A stretch of 64,000 bases of DNA from GCA-2737725 sp033763995 (GTDB taxonomy: Bacteria > Pseudomonadota > Alphaproteobacteria > Rhodospirillales > Rhodospirillaceae). Made by a program: the position numbers and the translations under genes. This document shows, in pieces, positions 1 through 8,888 of this stretch. Positions within the stretch are counted from its first letter, which is position 1, and each line of letters begins with the position of its first letter. The notes below the pieces were generated by a model, which saw only the letters and a program-made list of their open reading frames with translations, ran no database searches and was not told the DNA's origin. The stretch spans positions 1-64,000 of the forward strand of contig JANRJL010000061.1 of the NCBI GenBank assembly GCA_033763995.1, written 5' to 3'.

Positions 1-34
1 GCTGGTGATCGCGCTGATCATCCTGTTCACCTGA
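1..34 (+). CDS. atpE: ATP synthase Fo subunit c, C-terminal end (partial)
   Basis: Only the last ten codons and the TGA stop (32-34) are present; they read LVIALIILFT, a hydrophobic tail that fits the end of the second helix of the proteolipid ring subunit. The next genes downstream are the b' and b stator subunits, which is the usual alphaproteobacterial Fo order (a, c, b', b). The identification therefore rests on the tail plus context; the body of the gene lies outside the window. Confidence 0.75.
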   Translation, partial: LVIALIILFT

Positions 35-83
35 TCCTGGCGCGCCGGGCCCAACGGCCCGGCCCGACCCCAGGCGCAAAATC

Positions 84-575
84 ATGCCGCAAATAGCTAC
101 CCCGACCGTCGCGTCGCAGATATTCTGGTTGGTGGTGACCTTCCTGGCCCTGTATTGGGTCATCGCGAAGTTCGCCATTCCGCGTATTGGCGAAATCCTG
201 GAGCAGCGCTCGCGCCTGATCCAGGACGACCTCGACCGCGCGGCGGCGCTGAAGGCCGACACGGACGCGGCCATCGCCACCTACGAGAAGGCCATGGCTG
301 ACGCGCGCAATCAGGCCCGCGACGTGCTGATGGCCGCCGTCAACGCGATGAAAAAAATCGCCGACGACAAGACAGCGGTGGTCAACGCCGAAGTGAACAG
401 GCAGATCGCCGACGCGGAAACGCGCATTGCCAAGGCCAAGGACGACGCCATCGGCTCGATCCGCTCCATCGCCGGCGATGCGGCGCGCGAAGCCGTGTCG
501 CGACTGGCGGGGCTGTCGCTCGACCCCGCCAAGATCGATGCCGCCGTCAGCGGCGCGCTCAAGGATCAGCGGTAA
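84..575 (+). CDS. atpF': ATP synthase Fo subunit b'
   Basis: 163 residues. One N-terminal membrane helix (about residues 10-32, rich in F, L, V and W) is followed by a long charged alpha-helical, coiled-coil-like stalk, the architecture of the peripheral stator that links Fo to F1. Two diverged b-type subunits side by side (this gene and the next) are typical of alphaproteobacteria and phototrophs, where b and b' form a heterodimer. It lies 49 nt after the subunit c stop and 11 nt before atpF, so the three are presumably cotranscribed. The call as b' rather than b rests on gene order. Confidence 0.92.
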   Translation: MPQIATPTVASQIFWLVVTFLALYWVIAKFAIPRIGEILEQRSRLIQDDLDRAAALKADTDAAIATYEKAMADARNQARDVLMAAVNAMKKIADDKTAVVNAEVNRQIADAETRIAKAKDDAIGSIRSIAGDAAREAVSRLAGLSLDPAKIDAAVSGALKDQR

Positions 576-586
576 AGGATCGCACC

Positions 587-1075
587 ATGGCATTTCTGCA
601 AGATCCGTCGTTTTGGGTCGGCCTCGCGTTCCTCCTCGTGGTGGCGCTGATTTACAAGCCGGCCATGAAGGGCATTGCCGCGTCGCTGGACGCCCGCGCG
701 GGACAAATCCGCGCCCAAATCGAAGACGCCCGCAAGCTGCGCGAAGACGCGCAGGCGTTGCTGGCCGAATATCAGCGCAAGCAGCGCGATGCCATGGCCG
801 AGGCCGAGAAGATCATTCAGCAGGCCAAGGACGAAGCCAAGCGCATGACGGCGGAAGCCGAGCAAGACCTGGCCCGGTCGATCGAGCGGCGCAAGCAACA
901 GGCCTTGGAACGCATTGCCCAAACCGAAGCCCAAGCCGTCGCTCAGGTAAAGAACTTCGCCGTGGACGTCGCCATGTCGGCGGCGGAAGCCCTGCTGCGC
1001 GACAATCTGGCGCCGGCCCAACGCCAATCCATGGTCGACAAGGCCATCGAGGACCTGCCCAAGCGCTTGAACTAA
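587..1075 (+). CDS. atpF: ATP synthase Fo subunit b
   Basis: 162 residues. The N-terminal segment FWVGLAFLLVVALIYKPA is the membrane anchor, and the remainder is an Ala/Glu/Lys/Arg-rich stalk helix with the heptad-like pattern of b subunits. It partners the preceding b' subunit as the second stator strand, holding the F1 head against the rotating c ring. It is the last gene of the Fo operon here: a strong intrinsic terminator begins 28 nt after the stop. The F1 genes are not adjacent, as is usual in alphaproteobacteria, where Fo and F1 operons are separate. Confidence 0.93.
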   Translation: MAFLQDPSFWVGLAFLLVVALIYKPAMKGIAASLDARAGQIRAQIEDARKLREDAQALLAEYQRKQRDAMAEAEKIIQQAKDEAKRMTAEAEQDLARSIERRKQQALERIAQTEAQAVAQVKNFAVDVAMSAAEALLRDNLAPAQRQSMVDKAIEDLPKRLN

Positions 1076-1102
1076 TCGGGCGTATGGCGCCCGTGTAATC
1101 GC

Positions 1103-1131
1103 CCCCCGCAGAACGATGTGCGGGGGTTTTT
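1103..1131 (+). terminator. Rho-independent terminator of the Fo ATP synthase operon
   Basis: A perfect 8-bp stem (CCCCCGCA 1103-1110, TGCGGGGG 1119-1126) closes an 8-nt loop and is followed directly by TTTTTG. It sits 28 nt after the atpF stop and before an unrelated gene, so it most likely ends the atp transcript. Confidence 0.85.
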
Positions 1132-1262
1132 GTTTGCCCGCACCGCCCTGCAGACTCCAAAAACCTTACAAATCAAGTGGTTGACCCAAATCACGGCGGC
1201 AATCCAACAACCCACTAGGGTCGTAGCAAGAACATTGGAAAACAACGTTTTTTGGCAGTCCC

Positions 1263-2432
1263 ATGCACATCTCTGAGCGCCCCCGCACCAACCTCACGGC
1301 CGAGGTTGCGCCAGCCAGCGCCGATGAATTCGGCCTCGGGGCCGGCATGATCGCGGCCCGGCGGCGTAAGCGCCGCTGGATATGGGGCTCGCTGCTAGCC
1401 ACCCTAGTCGCGGCAGGCGCCATCTACGTCAGGGCCGCCACCTCCTTACCGGTCGTCGCGGTCGTGGAGGCCACGCCGACGACAGCCGAACGCATCCTCG
1501 CTGTAACAGGCCGTGTACAGCCCCGCGAGAGCGTGGCCGTGGTGCCCCGCGTCGCTGGCCAAGTCGTCGAGCTGACCAAAGATGAGGGCGATCTGGTCAC
1601 CGCCGGAGAAACCATCGGCCGCATTGATGATGCCCGCGCCCGTGCGGCCTTGGCCCAGGCCGATGCCGCGGTCGAAGCGCAGCGCCGCAGTGTCGATCAA
1701 GCCGAGCGCGATCTGGAACGCGCCCGCGCCCTGCGCGAACGCGGCACCGTGACCGCCACGGCCCTCGAGGCGGCGACGTTGGCCGTGACGCGCGGCCGCG
1801 AAGACCTCCGCCGATTCCAAGCCGCCGACGACGAGGCGCGCGCGCGCCTCGACGAATACGTGATCCGCGCGCCCCTGACGGGTCGCATCCTGAGCCGCCC
1901 GGTCGACCCCGGCCAAGTCGTGAGCGCCAACGCCACGATCTTCGAGATCGCGCCCATGATCGACCGGGAGATCGAGACCGAAGTTGACGAAACCTACAGC
2001 ATGGCCCTGGCGCTCGACCAACCCGCGCGCCTGGCGTTCGCCGGCGTGAGCGAGCCGGTGCCGGGCACCATCGCCTATTTGTCGCCGCGCATCGACACCA
2101 GCACCGGTGGACGCATCGTCAGGCTGGCGTTCACGCCGCCGAAAAATCTGTCGCAAGCCGAACTGCCCGTCGGACTGTCGGTGGACGTCAACATCGTGGT
2201 CGAGCGGCGCGACGGCGCGCTGACGCTGCCACGCACGGCGGTGCGCGAGCCGACCATCGCGCCCCATGTATTGGTCGTCGAGGACGGCAAAGTGGCGCGT
2301 CGCGACATCGAGTTTCGCGATTGGCCCTCGGCCAATATCATCGTTGACGGCGGGCTGCGCGTCGGTGAGCGCGTGATCGTCTCGGCGACGCCTCCGCCCG
2401 TTGGCACCAAGGTCGAGGTTTCGACACAGTAA
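1263..2432 (+). CDS. HlyD/MacA-type periplasmic adaptor subunit of an ABC transporter
   Basis: 389 residues. A short cytoplasmic N-terminus with an arginine-rich stretch (about 33-39) precedes one membrane helix (about 40-58). Then come a lipoyl-like half (VVPRVAGQVVELTKDEGD..V..GE), an alpha-helical hairpin rich in Ala/Arg/Glu (about 125-190), the second lipoyl half (IRAPLTGRILSRPVDPGQVV) and a beta-barrel domain. This is the membrane-fusion protein layout. The next two genes encode an FtsX-type permease and its ATPase, so the trio resembles the MacAB or DevBCA systems. No clear ribosome binding site precedes this ATG; an internal start at 1347 (MIAARRRKRR) is an alternative. The exported substrate is unknown. 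Confidence 0.85.
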   Translation: MHISERPRTNLTAEVAPASADEFGLGAGMIAARRRKRRWIWGSLLATLVAAGAIYVRAATSLPVVAVVEATPTTAERILAVTGRVQPRESVAVVPRVAGQVVELTKDEGDLVTAGETIGRIDDARARAALAQADAAVEAQRRSVDQAERDLERARALRERGTVTATALEAATLAVTRGREDLRRFQAADDEARARLDEYVIRAPLTGRILSRPVDPGQVVSANATIFEIAPMIDREIETEVDETYSMALALDQPARLAFAGVSEPVPGTIAYLSPRIDTSTGGRIVRLAFTPPKNLSQAELPVGLSVDVNIVVERRDGALTLPRTAVREPTIAPHVLVVEDGKVARRDIEFRDWPSANIIVDGGLRVGERVIVSATPPPVGTKVEVSTQ

Positions 2433-2436
2433 ACGC

Positions 2437-3654
2437 ATGCGTTACGCCCTCAAATTCGCCGCGCGGTACCTGTTCAGCAGCAAGTTTCAAACGTCGCTGC
2501 TGATCGGCGGCGTGGGCATCGGCGTGCTGGTGTTCTGTTTCATGTCGGCGCTGATCAATGGACTGACCTCCTTCCAAATCGAGCAAACCACCGGCAGCAT
2601 CGCCCATGTCACGGTCGAACCGCGCGAGCAGGCCCCGCGAGTGGTGAGCGGCGCCGAGCCCACCGTCAAGCAAGTTGTGACCGTGCTGCGCGCCAACGTG
2701 CAGCGTGAGCAAATTCGCTCATGGCCAGAAGTCATGACCACCATCGAGAATCATCCCCTAGTGCGCGAGGCCGTGCCGATCGTCTCGGGCAACGGCCTGA
2801 TCGCCCGCGGCCAGGCTATCGCGCCGGTGGCCATCACCGGCGTGCGACCGGAGCAGTTGTCGGAAATCGCCGCCATCGCGCCGGCCATTGTCGATGGCGA
2901 GGCGGAGTTGGATCTCGACGGCGTGCTGATCGGCGACCGCCTCGCGCGCAACCTCTCGATCGCCGTGGGCCAGAATTTGGTCATCCGCTCCGATCGGGGG
3001 CGGGAGCGTAGCGTGCGGGTGCGCGGCATCTTCGCCCTGGGAGTCGAAAGCCTCGACGAGCGTGTCGCCTACATGAATTTCAAGTCGGCCAAGGCTCTGC
3101 TGGACCTCGACAACGGCATTTCGCGCATCGAGGTGAAACTCGACGACCTCGATATGGCTCCTGATGTCGCCAATGAATTCAAGGGCCTCACGGGCCTTAA
3201 AGTGACGAGCTGGACCGAGAAGAACAAGCGGCTGTTCGACGCCATTCAAGGCCAGAACTCTACCGGCAGTCTGATCAAGTTCTTCTCCATCGTCACCATC
3301 ATCATCGGCGTGGCCAGCGCGCTGTTGCTCACCTCCATGCGCCGGCGCCCCGAGATCGGTATTATGCGATCGATGGGCGCCAGCAAAGCCTTCATCACCA
3401 GCGTCTTCGTGCTGCAAGGCATTATGGTCGGATTGCTGGGCGCCGTCGTGGGCGCGGGCCTAGGGTATGGCTTCTGCAACTTGCTGGCCGCGGTCGCCAA
3501 ACGTGCCGACGGCAGCGTGATCTTTCCCATCGACCCGACCCAGGGCGCCTACCTGACCGGCATTTTGCTGGCCACGGGCGCCAGCGCCGTTGCCGCCATC
3601 CTGCCCGCTCGCCGTGCGGCCCAGATTGATCCGGTGGAGGCCATCAGCCAATGA
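2437..3654 (+). CDS. ABC transporter permease, FtsX/MacB/LolCE superfamily
   Basis: 405 residues from ATG 2437 (MRYALKF); an earlier in-frame TTG overlaps the adaptor gene and is less likely. One membrane helix near the N-terminus (about 20-40) precedes a periplasmic domain of roughly 220 residues. Three C-terminal helices (about 275-400) contain the FtsX-domain signature region with RRRPEIGIMRSMGAS. This is the four-helix MacB/LolC/DevC topology, which acts mechanically on periplasmic substrates rather than forming a channel. It starts 4 nt after the adaptor stop and overlaps the ATPase gene by ATGA, indicating translational coupling. It could belong to a lipoprotein-release-like or a small-molecule or glycolipid export system. 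Confidence 0.87.
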   Translation: MRYALKFAARYLFSSKFQTSLLIGGVGIGVLVFCFMSALINGLTSFQIEQTTGSIAHVTVEPREQAPRVVSGAEPTVKQVVTVLRANVQREQIRSWPEVMTTIENHPLVREAVPIVSGNGLIARGQAIAPVAITGVRPEQLSEIAAIAPAIVDGEAELDLDGVLIGDRLARNLSIAVGQNLVIRSDRGRERSVRVRGIFALGVESLDERVAYMNFKSAKALLDLDNGISRIEVKLDDLDMAPDVANEFKGLTGLKVTSWTEKNKRLFDAIQGQNSTGSLIKFFSIVTIIIGVASALLLTSMRRRPEIGIMRSMGASKAFITSVFVLQGIMVGLLGAVVGAGLGYGFCNLLAAVAKRADGSVIFPIDPTQGAYLTGILLATGASAVAAILPARRAAQIDPVEAISQ

Positions 3655-4391
3655 CCGCCGCCTCTCTGGCCGATCGCGCGCCCCTGCTGGACGTGGAGGA
3701 CATTCGCAAGAACTACCTCTCCGGCGACACAATTCAGCCGGTGTTGAAGGGCCTGAGCTTCCAAGTCTTCAAGGGAGAATTCGTGGCCTTGCAAGGCCCT
3801 AGCGGCAGCGGAAAAAGCACGCTGTTGTCGATCCTGGGCACCCTCTTGCGCCCCACGTCCGGACGATTCCATATGCTCGGCCATGATCTGACGGCGGCCA
3901 GTGAAGACCAGCTTACGGCCTTCCGTAACCGCTACATCGGGTTCGTCTTTCAGTATCACCATCTGCTGCCGGACTTCACGGCGCTGGAGAACGTCATGTT
4001 TCCCTCAGCCACGACGGCGGGGCGAGAAACACCGGAAATGATTCAACGCGCCGCCAACTTGCTCGCGCGCGTGGGCCTGGCGGAGAGGATCAACTATCGG
4101 GCCACGAAACTCTCGGGCGGGCAAAAGCAGCGCGTGGCCATTGCCCGCGCCCTCATGAATAACCCGCCCTTGGTCCTGGCCGACGAGCCCACCGGCAACC
4201 TGGACCGGGAAAGCGCGGACGGCGTCATGCGCCTCTTGGCCGAGATCAACGCCGAGCGCGGCACCAGCTTTTTCATCAGCACCCACGACGCCGACATCGC
4301 CAAGCGCTGCCATCGCCGCATCACGGTGATCGACGGCAGGCTTTCGGGGATCGAGCAGGGCACGCCGTTGGAAAGTATCGCGGCGGAGTAA
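3651..4391 (+). CDS. ABC transporter ATP-binding protein, LolD/MacB/DevA type
   Basis: 246 residues. Walker A GPSGSGKST lies at about 49-57, the Q-loop in FVFQYHHLLPDFTALENV, the signature LSGGQKQR and the Walker B/D-loop LVLADEPTGNLD, with a switch histidine in STHDAD. The sequence pattern is that of the LolD/MacB group that drives FtsX-type permeases. It follows the permease by a 4-nt overlap. The protein ends in Ala-Ala-Glu, a tail shared with several unrelated proteins here. Its stop codon lies inside a perfect palindrome that also holds the stop of the converging gcvPB. Confidence 0.93.
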   Translation: MTAASLADRAPLLDVEDIRKNYLSGDTIQPVLKGLSFQVFKGEFVALQGPSGSGKSTLLSILGTLLRPTSGRFHMLGHDLTAASEDQLTAFRNRYIGFVFQYHHLLPDFTALENVMFPSATTAGRETPEMIQRAANLLARVGLAERINYRATKLSGGQKQRVAIARALMNNPPLVLADEPTGNLDRESADGVMRLLAEINAERGTSFFISTHDADIAKRCHRRITVIDGRLSGIEQGTPLESIAAE

Positions 4392-4403
4392 CTACTCCGC
4401 CGC
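4380..4403. terminator. Bidirectional hairpin spanning two converging stop codons
   Basis: GCGGCGGAGTA (4380-4390) and TACTCCGCCGC (4393-4403) are perfect inverted repeats separated by 2 nt. In RNA the practical stem is about nine GC-rich pairs with a TAACTA loop. The TAA of the ABC ATPase (4389-4391) and the TAG of gcvPB (minus, 4394-4392) both lie in the loop region. The two genes abut with no spacer, so the hairpin probably ends both transcripts. The following T-run is weak (TTGTTTC), so termination efficiency is a guess. Confidence 0.55.
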
Positions 4404-5927
4404 TTGTTTCGCCACTTCGGCCGTTGTATCCGCCTTGCGCCAGCGCAACACCGGTTTGCGTGCGGCCTTGGTTTCATCCAAGCGGCGGCGTGGCGCCAGA
4501 CGGGGCGCGGCGCGGAACCACTCGGCCTGATCGCCCTGCTTGGCGCGGCGCGCCAAAGCCAAGACCGAGGCGATGAACTGATCGAGCGTCGCCTTGCTCT
4601 CGGTCTCGGTGGGCTCCATCAGCAGCGCGCCATGCACCACCAGCGGGAAGTACATGGTCATGGGGTGGAAGCCCTCGTCGATCAGCGCCTTGGCGATGTC
4701 GAGTGTCGATACGCCGGTGTTTTTCAAAAAGCGGTCGTCGAACACCACTTCGTGCATGGAGCGGCCCTCGAAAGCCGGCGTGAGCTCGGCCGCCAGCTTG
4801 GCGCGCAGGTAATTGGCGTTGATTACCGCATCGCCCGAGGCTTGCTTCAGGCCGTCCACGCCCATGGCGAGAATGTAGCTGAGCGCGCGCACGAACACGC
4901 CGAACTGGCCCTGGAAGCCTTTCATGCGCCCAAAGGCCTTTTGTGCCGCGCCGTGACCCGCATGCTCGGCAACTGCGTAATTTTCACCCGCCTTCACGAC
5001 AAAGGGCACCGGAGCGAAAGCCGCCAACGCGGCGCTCAGCACCGTCGGGCCCGCGCCGGGTCCGCCCCCGCCGTGAGGCGTGGAGAACGTCTTGTGCAGG
5101 TTGATGTGCATGGCATCGACGCCCAAATCGGCGATGCGCACGCGGCCCACGAGGGCGTTGAAGTTGGCACCGTCCATGTAGAAGTAGGCGCCCGCCACAT
5201 GCACGGCCTCGGCGATCTCGATGCACTCGGTTTCGAACAAACCGCAGGTGTTGGGATTCGTGATCATCACCGCGGCGATATCCGCGCCCAAGCGCGCCTT
5301 GAGCACGCTCAGGTCGACGTGGCCCAGCGCACTGGCCGGAATGGACTCCACCTGATAGCCGCAGAGCGCCGCCGTGGCCGGATTCGTGCCGTGGGCTGAC
5401 TCGGGGACCAGCACGATTTTGCGTGCACCTTGACCGTTGGCCTCGTGGGCGGCGCGGATGCACATGAGGCCACACAGTTCGCCGTGGGCGCCGGCGGCGG
5501 GGCTCATGGCGACGGCGGGCATGCCGGTGAGCGTTTTCAGCCAATGAGCCAGCGTGTCGATCAGCTCAAAGGCGCCTTGCGCGGTGCTGACGGGCTGGAA
5601 GGGGTGGATGTCGGCGAAGCCCGGCAGTCGCGCCATTTTTTCGTTGAGGCGCGGGTTGTGCTTCATGGTGCACGAGCCCAGCGGATAGAACCCGGTGTCG
5701 ATGGAGTAGTTCTTCTGCGACAGGCGCGTGTAGTGGCGCACCACTTCGGGCTCGCTCAAGCCTGGCAAACCGATGGATTTGTCGGACCGCAAGCTGCCTA
5801 GCCGCGTGCGCACCTTCGGCGCCGCAGGCAGGTCCACGGCGGTGGAGCCGGGCGTGTCCAATTCAAAGATCAACGCTTGTTCGATCTGCAGGCCGCGATG
5901 GCCGCTGGTGGTGGTCGTCGTGCTCAT
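4392..5927 (-). CDS. gcvPB: Glycine dehydrogenase (decarboxylating) subunit 2
   Basis: 511 residues, the C-terminal half of a split P-protein. The PLP lysine is in the motif NLHKTFSTPHGGGGPGAGP, and SAHGTNPATA and TNPNTCGLFE are further conserved P-protein segments. With gcvPA it decarboxylates glycine and passes the methylamine group to the lipoyl arm of GcvH. It is the last gene of the operon and overlaps gcvPA by ATGA. The protein ends in an Ala-Ala-Glu tail. The length is normal for subunit 2, and the start is fixed by the 4-nt overlap. Confidence 0.96.
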   Translation of the reverse strand: MSTTTTTSGHRGLQIEQALIFELDTPGSTAVDLPAAPKVRTRLGSLRSDKSIGLPGLSEPEVVRHYTRLSQKNYSIDTGFYPLGSCTMKHNPRLNEKMARLPGFADIHPFQPVSTAQGAFELIDTLAHWLKTLTGMPAVAMSPAAGAHGELCGLMCIRAAHEANGQGARKIVLVPESAHGTNPATAALCGYQVESIPASALGHVDLSVLKARLGADIAAVMITNPNTCGLFETECIEIAEAVHVAGAYFYMDGANFNALVGRVRIADLGVDAMHINLHKTFSTPHGGGGPGAGPTVLSAALAAFAPVPFVVKAGENYAVAEHAGHGAAQKAFGRMKGFQGQFGVFVRALSYILAMGVDGLKQASGDAVINANYLRAKLAAELTPAFEGRSMHEVVFDDRFLKNTGVSTLDIAKALIDEGFHPMTMYFPLVVHGALLMEPTETESKATLDQFIASVLALARRAKQGDQAEWFRAAPRLAPRRRLDETKAARKPVLRWRKADTTAEVAKQAAE

Positions 5928-7270
5928 GACAGCACCTCCTGCAAAGCGGCTCCCAGGGCATCGATATCGGCGGCGGAATTCATTTCCGTGGCGGCCAGCA
6001 ACAGCGTGTTGGCCAGTTCCGGGTAGGTCGGATAGAAGCGCGAGGCGGGCACGCCCCCCAGGATACCGCGCTTTGCCAAGGCCTCGACCACGCCGGCGGC
6101 GGGTATGGGCAACTGCACTGCGAACTCGTTGAAAAACGCAGCCGGTAGAATTTTCACGCCCTTCACTTGCTCCAGCCGGTCGGCCAGCAACACCGCATGG
6201 ACGTGATTGAGCTCGGCCAAGCGGCGGAAGCCGGCCTCGCCCAACAGCGTCATGTGCACCGAGAAGGCCAGCGCGATGAGCCCGGAGTTGGTGCAGATGT
6301 TCGAGGTCGCCTTCTCGCGGCGGATGTGCTGTTCGCGCGTGGACAGCGTCAGCACCCAGCCGCGGCGGCCGTCTTCGTCCGTCGTTTCGCCGGCGAGGCG
6401 GCCGGGCATCTGGCGAATGAACTTCTCGCGCGTCGCGAACAGCCCCACGCCGGGCCCGCCGAAGCTCGTGGGCGTGGCGATGGACTGGCCCTCGCCCACG
6501 ACGATGTCAGCACCCATGTCGCCCGGCGACTTGAGCAGCCCCAGAGAGACGGGCTCGGTGACGCACACCACCAATAGCGCGCCCGCCGTGTGGCAGGCCG
6601 CCGCCAGGGCGGAAAAATCTTGAAGGTGGCCAAAGAAGCCCGGCGTTTGCACGATGACGCACGCAAGATCAGGCCCAATGCGGCCGATCAAGTCCTCCAC
6701 GGCCATGGGGTCCGGCGCCAGGCACTCGGCCTGCATGTCGAGGAAGCGCATGGCCGTGGCGGTCACGTCGCGGTAGTGCGGATGCACACCGCCCGAGATC
6801 AACACCTTGGCGCGCTTAGTCACACGGCACGCCATGGCGGCAGCCTCGGCGCAGGCCGTGGCGCCGTCGTACATGGAAGCGTTGGCCACCTCCATGCCGG
6901 TGATCAGCGCGACCTGCGTTTGGAATTCATAAATTGCCTGCAAGGTGCCTTGCGCGATCTCGGGCTGGTAAGGCGTGTAGGCCGTCAGGAACTCGCCGCG
7001 CTGGATGATGTAGTCGAGCGATGCCGGCGTGTGATGGCGATAGTTGCCGGCCCCCAGAAAGCTGGGCGCACTGGCAGCATTGAGATTCTTCGCCGCCATG
7101 GCGGACAGAATCCGCTCCACCTCGATCTCGCTCTGGGTATTAGGCAGACTGAAGTTGGCCTTGGCTTTCGCGGCAGCCGGAATGTCGGCGAACAGCTCAT
7201 CGACCGAGCCCACGCCGATAGCCGCAAGCATGTCGCGGCGGTTTTCATCACTCAGAGGTAAATAGCGCAT
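5924..7270 (-). CDS. gcvPA: Glycine dehydrogenase (decarboxylating) subunit 1
   Basis: 448 residues, the N-terminal half of a split P-protein, beginning MRYLPLSDENRRDMLAAIGV. Conserved family segments include FLGAGNYRHHTPASLDYIIQ, TPYQPEIAQG and NASMYDGATA. It forms a heterotetramer with GcvPB. The two-gene P-protein differs from the single gcvP found in many proteobacteria and is a useful lineage marker. It lies 12 nt after gcvH and overlaps gcvPB by 4 nt. Confidence 0.96.
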   Translation of the reverse strand: MRYLPLSDENRRDMLAAIGVGSVDELFADIPAAAKAKANFSLPNTQSEIEVERILSAMAAKNLNAASAPSFLGAGNYRHHTPASLDYIIQRGEFLTAYTPYQPEIAQGTLQAIYEFQTQVALITGMEVANASMYDGATACAEAAAMACRVTKRAKVLISGGVHPHYRDVTATAMRFLDMQAECLAPDPMAVEDLIGRIGPDLACVIVQTPGFFGHLQDFSALAAACHTAGALLVVCVTEPVSLGLLKSPGDMGADIVVGEGQSIATPTSFGGPGVGLFATREKFIRQMPGRLAGETTDEDGRRGWVLTLSTREQHIRREKATSNICTNSGLIALAFSVHMTLLGEAGFRRLAELNHVHAVLLADRLEQVKGVKILPAAFFNEFAVQLPIPAAGVVEALAKRGILGGVPASRFYPTYPELANTLLLAATEMNSAADIDALGAALQEVLS

Positions 7271-7282
7271 GGCGATGCTCCC

Positions 7283-7663
7283 TTAGCCGCCCAGTTCGGT
7301 GACGTATTTGTCATAGGCCGCTTGATCCATCAGTCCGTCGAGCTCCGCGGGATTGGCCAGCGTCATCTTGAAGAACCATCCGGCCCCTTGCGGGTCCTTG
7401 TTCACGGTTTCCGGCGCATCGGGCAGTGCGGCATTGCCCTCGGTGACGACACCCGAGGCCGGGGCATAAACCTCGCTCGCGGCCTTGACCGATTCCACCA
7501 CGGCGGCATCACCGCCGGCCGTGAGCTGCTTGCCCTGCGCGGGCACCTCGACGAACACGATGTCGCCCAACTGGCCTTGGGCGTAGGCCGTGATGCCGAC
7601 GGTGGCGGTGGTGCCCTCGATACGGATCCATTCGTGATCTTTGGTGAAACGGAGCTGGCTCAT
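7283..7663 (-). CDS. gcvH: Glycine cleavage system H protein
   Basis: 126 residues, the standard length. The lipoylation site is the lysine in VVESVKAASEVYAPASG, and the fold hallmarks TVGITAYAQGQLGDIVFVEVP and NKDPQGAGWFFKM are present. It shuttles the aminomethyl group from the P-protein to the T-protein. It is placed 14 nt after gcvT and just before gcvPA, and is under the same riboswitch. Confidence 0.96.
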   Translation of the reverse strand: MSQLRFTKDHEWIRIEGTTATVGITAYAQGQLGDIVFVEVPAQGKQLTAGGDAAVVESVKAASEVYAPASGVVTEGNAALPDAPETVNKDPQGAGWFFKMTLANPAELDGLMDQAAYDKYVTELGG

Positions 7664-7677
7664 GAACGAATCCTTCC

Positions 7678-8823
7678 TTACTTCGATTTGAAATAGCGAT
7701 GCGGCGTGAAGGGCAGATCAACCACCTGGGCCGGCAACGTCTGGCCGCGCACCAGCAGGCCGACGCGCGTGCCGGGCTTGGAGTAACCGGTTTCGACGTA
7801 ACCCATGGCGACGGGCCCATTGACGCTGGGGCCGAAGCCGCCGCTGGTGATTTCGCCGATCTTCTTGCCGGCGTCGTTGACGACGTCGGTATGGGCGCGG
7901 GCCGGGGCGCGGCCGTCGGGCTTGAGGCCCACGCGCAGCCGCTCCGCGCCGGTGTTGAGCTGTTGCACGATTTTGCGCGCGCCCGGAAAGCCGCCCTCGA
8001 GCTTGCGCCGCTTGCCGACGATCCACGACAGATTGGCTTCCACCGGCGTGGTGGTGGTGTCGATGTCGCTGCCGTAAAGGCACAGCCCGGCTTCAAGGCG
8101 CAACGAGTCTCGCGCGCCCAAACCGATGGCTTGCACTTCGGGTTGCGCAAGCAGCGCTTGCGCGATCTTCTCGGCGGCCTCGGCTGCAACGGAAATCTCG
8201 TAGCCGTCTTCGCCGGTGTAGCCGGAACGAAACAGCCGGACCTCGACAGAATCGCCCGCCGGGAGTTTGAAGGTGGTCACTTGGCTCGACATGAACGGCA
8301 TCGCGGCGCATGCGGGCGCAAATCGAGCCAACACGGCCGCCGCCATGGGGCCCTGCAGCGCGAGCAAGGCGCGATCGGGAAATTTGACCAGCTTCACGCG
8401 AGGGCCCAGGCGACGCTCGATATGATCGAAATCGCCGTTCTTGCAGGCCGCGTTCACGACCAGGAATAGCCGATCATCGGCGTGACCCTCGGCGGGCCGC
8501 GTGATCATCAAGTCGTCGATGATGCCGCCGGTTTCGGTGAGAAGGGTCGAATAGCGAATGCGCCCGGGCTGGAGAATACGCAAGTCGCCGGGGATCAGTT
8601 CTTCCAGCGCCGCGGCAACATCGCGGCCGATCAGTTCGGCCTGGCCCATGTGCGAGACGTCGAACAATCCAGCCTGGGCGCGCACATGGAGATGTTCCTT
8701 GAGGACGCCCAAAGGATAGTTCACCGGCATGTCGTAACCGGCGAAGGGCACCATCTTCGCTCCCAGCGACACATGGAGCGCGTGCAGGGGCGTGGTCTTC
8801 AAGCTGTCGCCGGTGTGGGCCAA
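7678..8823 (-). CDS. gcvT: Aminomethyltransferase (glycine cleavage T protein)
   Basis: About 381 residues. Family segments include KMVPFAGYDMPVNYP, GLFDVSHMGQ, YTGEDGYEISV and GLGARDSLRLEAGLCLYG. It transfers the methylene group to tetrahydrofolate and releases ammonia. The frame stays open upstream to 8934, but that extension translates the second riboswitch aptamer. A TTG at 8823 (reading MAHTGDSLKTTPLHALH) is preceded by GGAG eight bases upstream (8835-8832) and matches the usual T-protein N-terminus, so I place the start there. No ATG is suitably placed. It is the first gene of the gcvT-H-PA-PB operon. Confidence 0.93.
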   Translation of the reverse strand: MAHTGDSLKTTPLHALHVSLGAKMVPFAGYDMPVNYPLGVLKEHLHVRAQAGLFDVSHMGQAELIGRDVAAALEELIPGDLRILQPGRIRYSTLLTETGGIIDDLMITRPAEGHADDRLFLVVNAACKNGDFDHIERRLGPRVKLVKFPDRALLALQGPMAAAVLARFAPACAAMPFMSSQVTTFKLPAGDSVEVRLFRSGYTGEDGYEISVAAEAAEKIAQALLAQPEVQAIGLGARDSLRLEAGLCLYGSDIDTTTTPVEANLSWIVGKRRKLEGGFPGARKIVQQLNTGAERLRVGLKPDGRAPARAHTDVVNDAGKKIGEITSGGFGPSVNGPVAMGYVETGYSKPGTRVGLLVRGQTLPAQVVDLPFTPHRYFKSK

Positions 8824-8888
8824 ATCCAAGTCTCCGCGAGCCAGGGTTCGCCCGGGGCGGACTCGGAGTCCGGCTATCGGGCGCCCTC

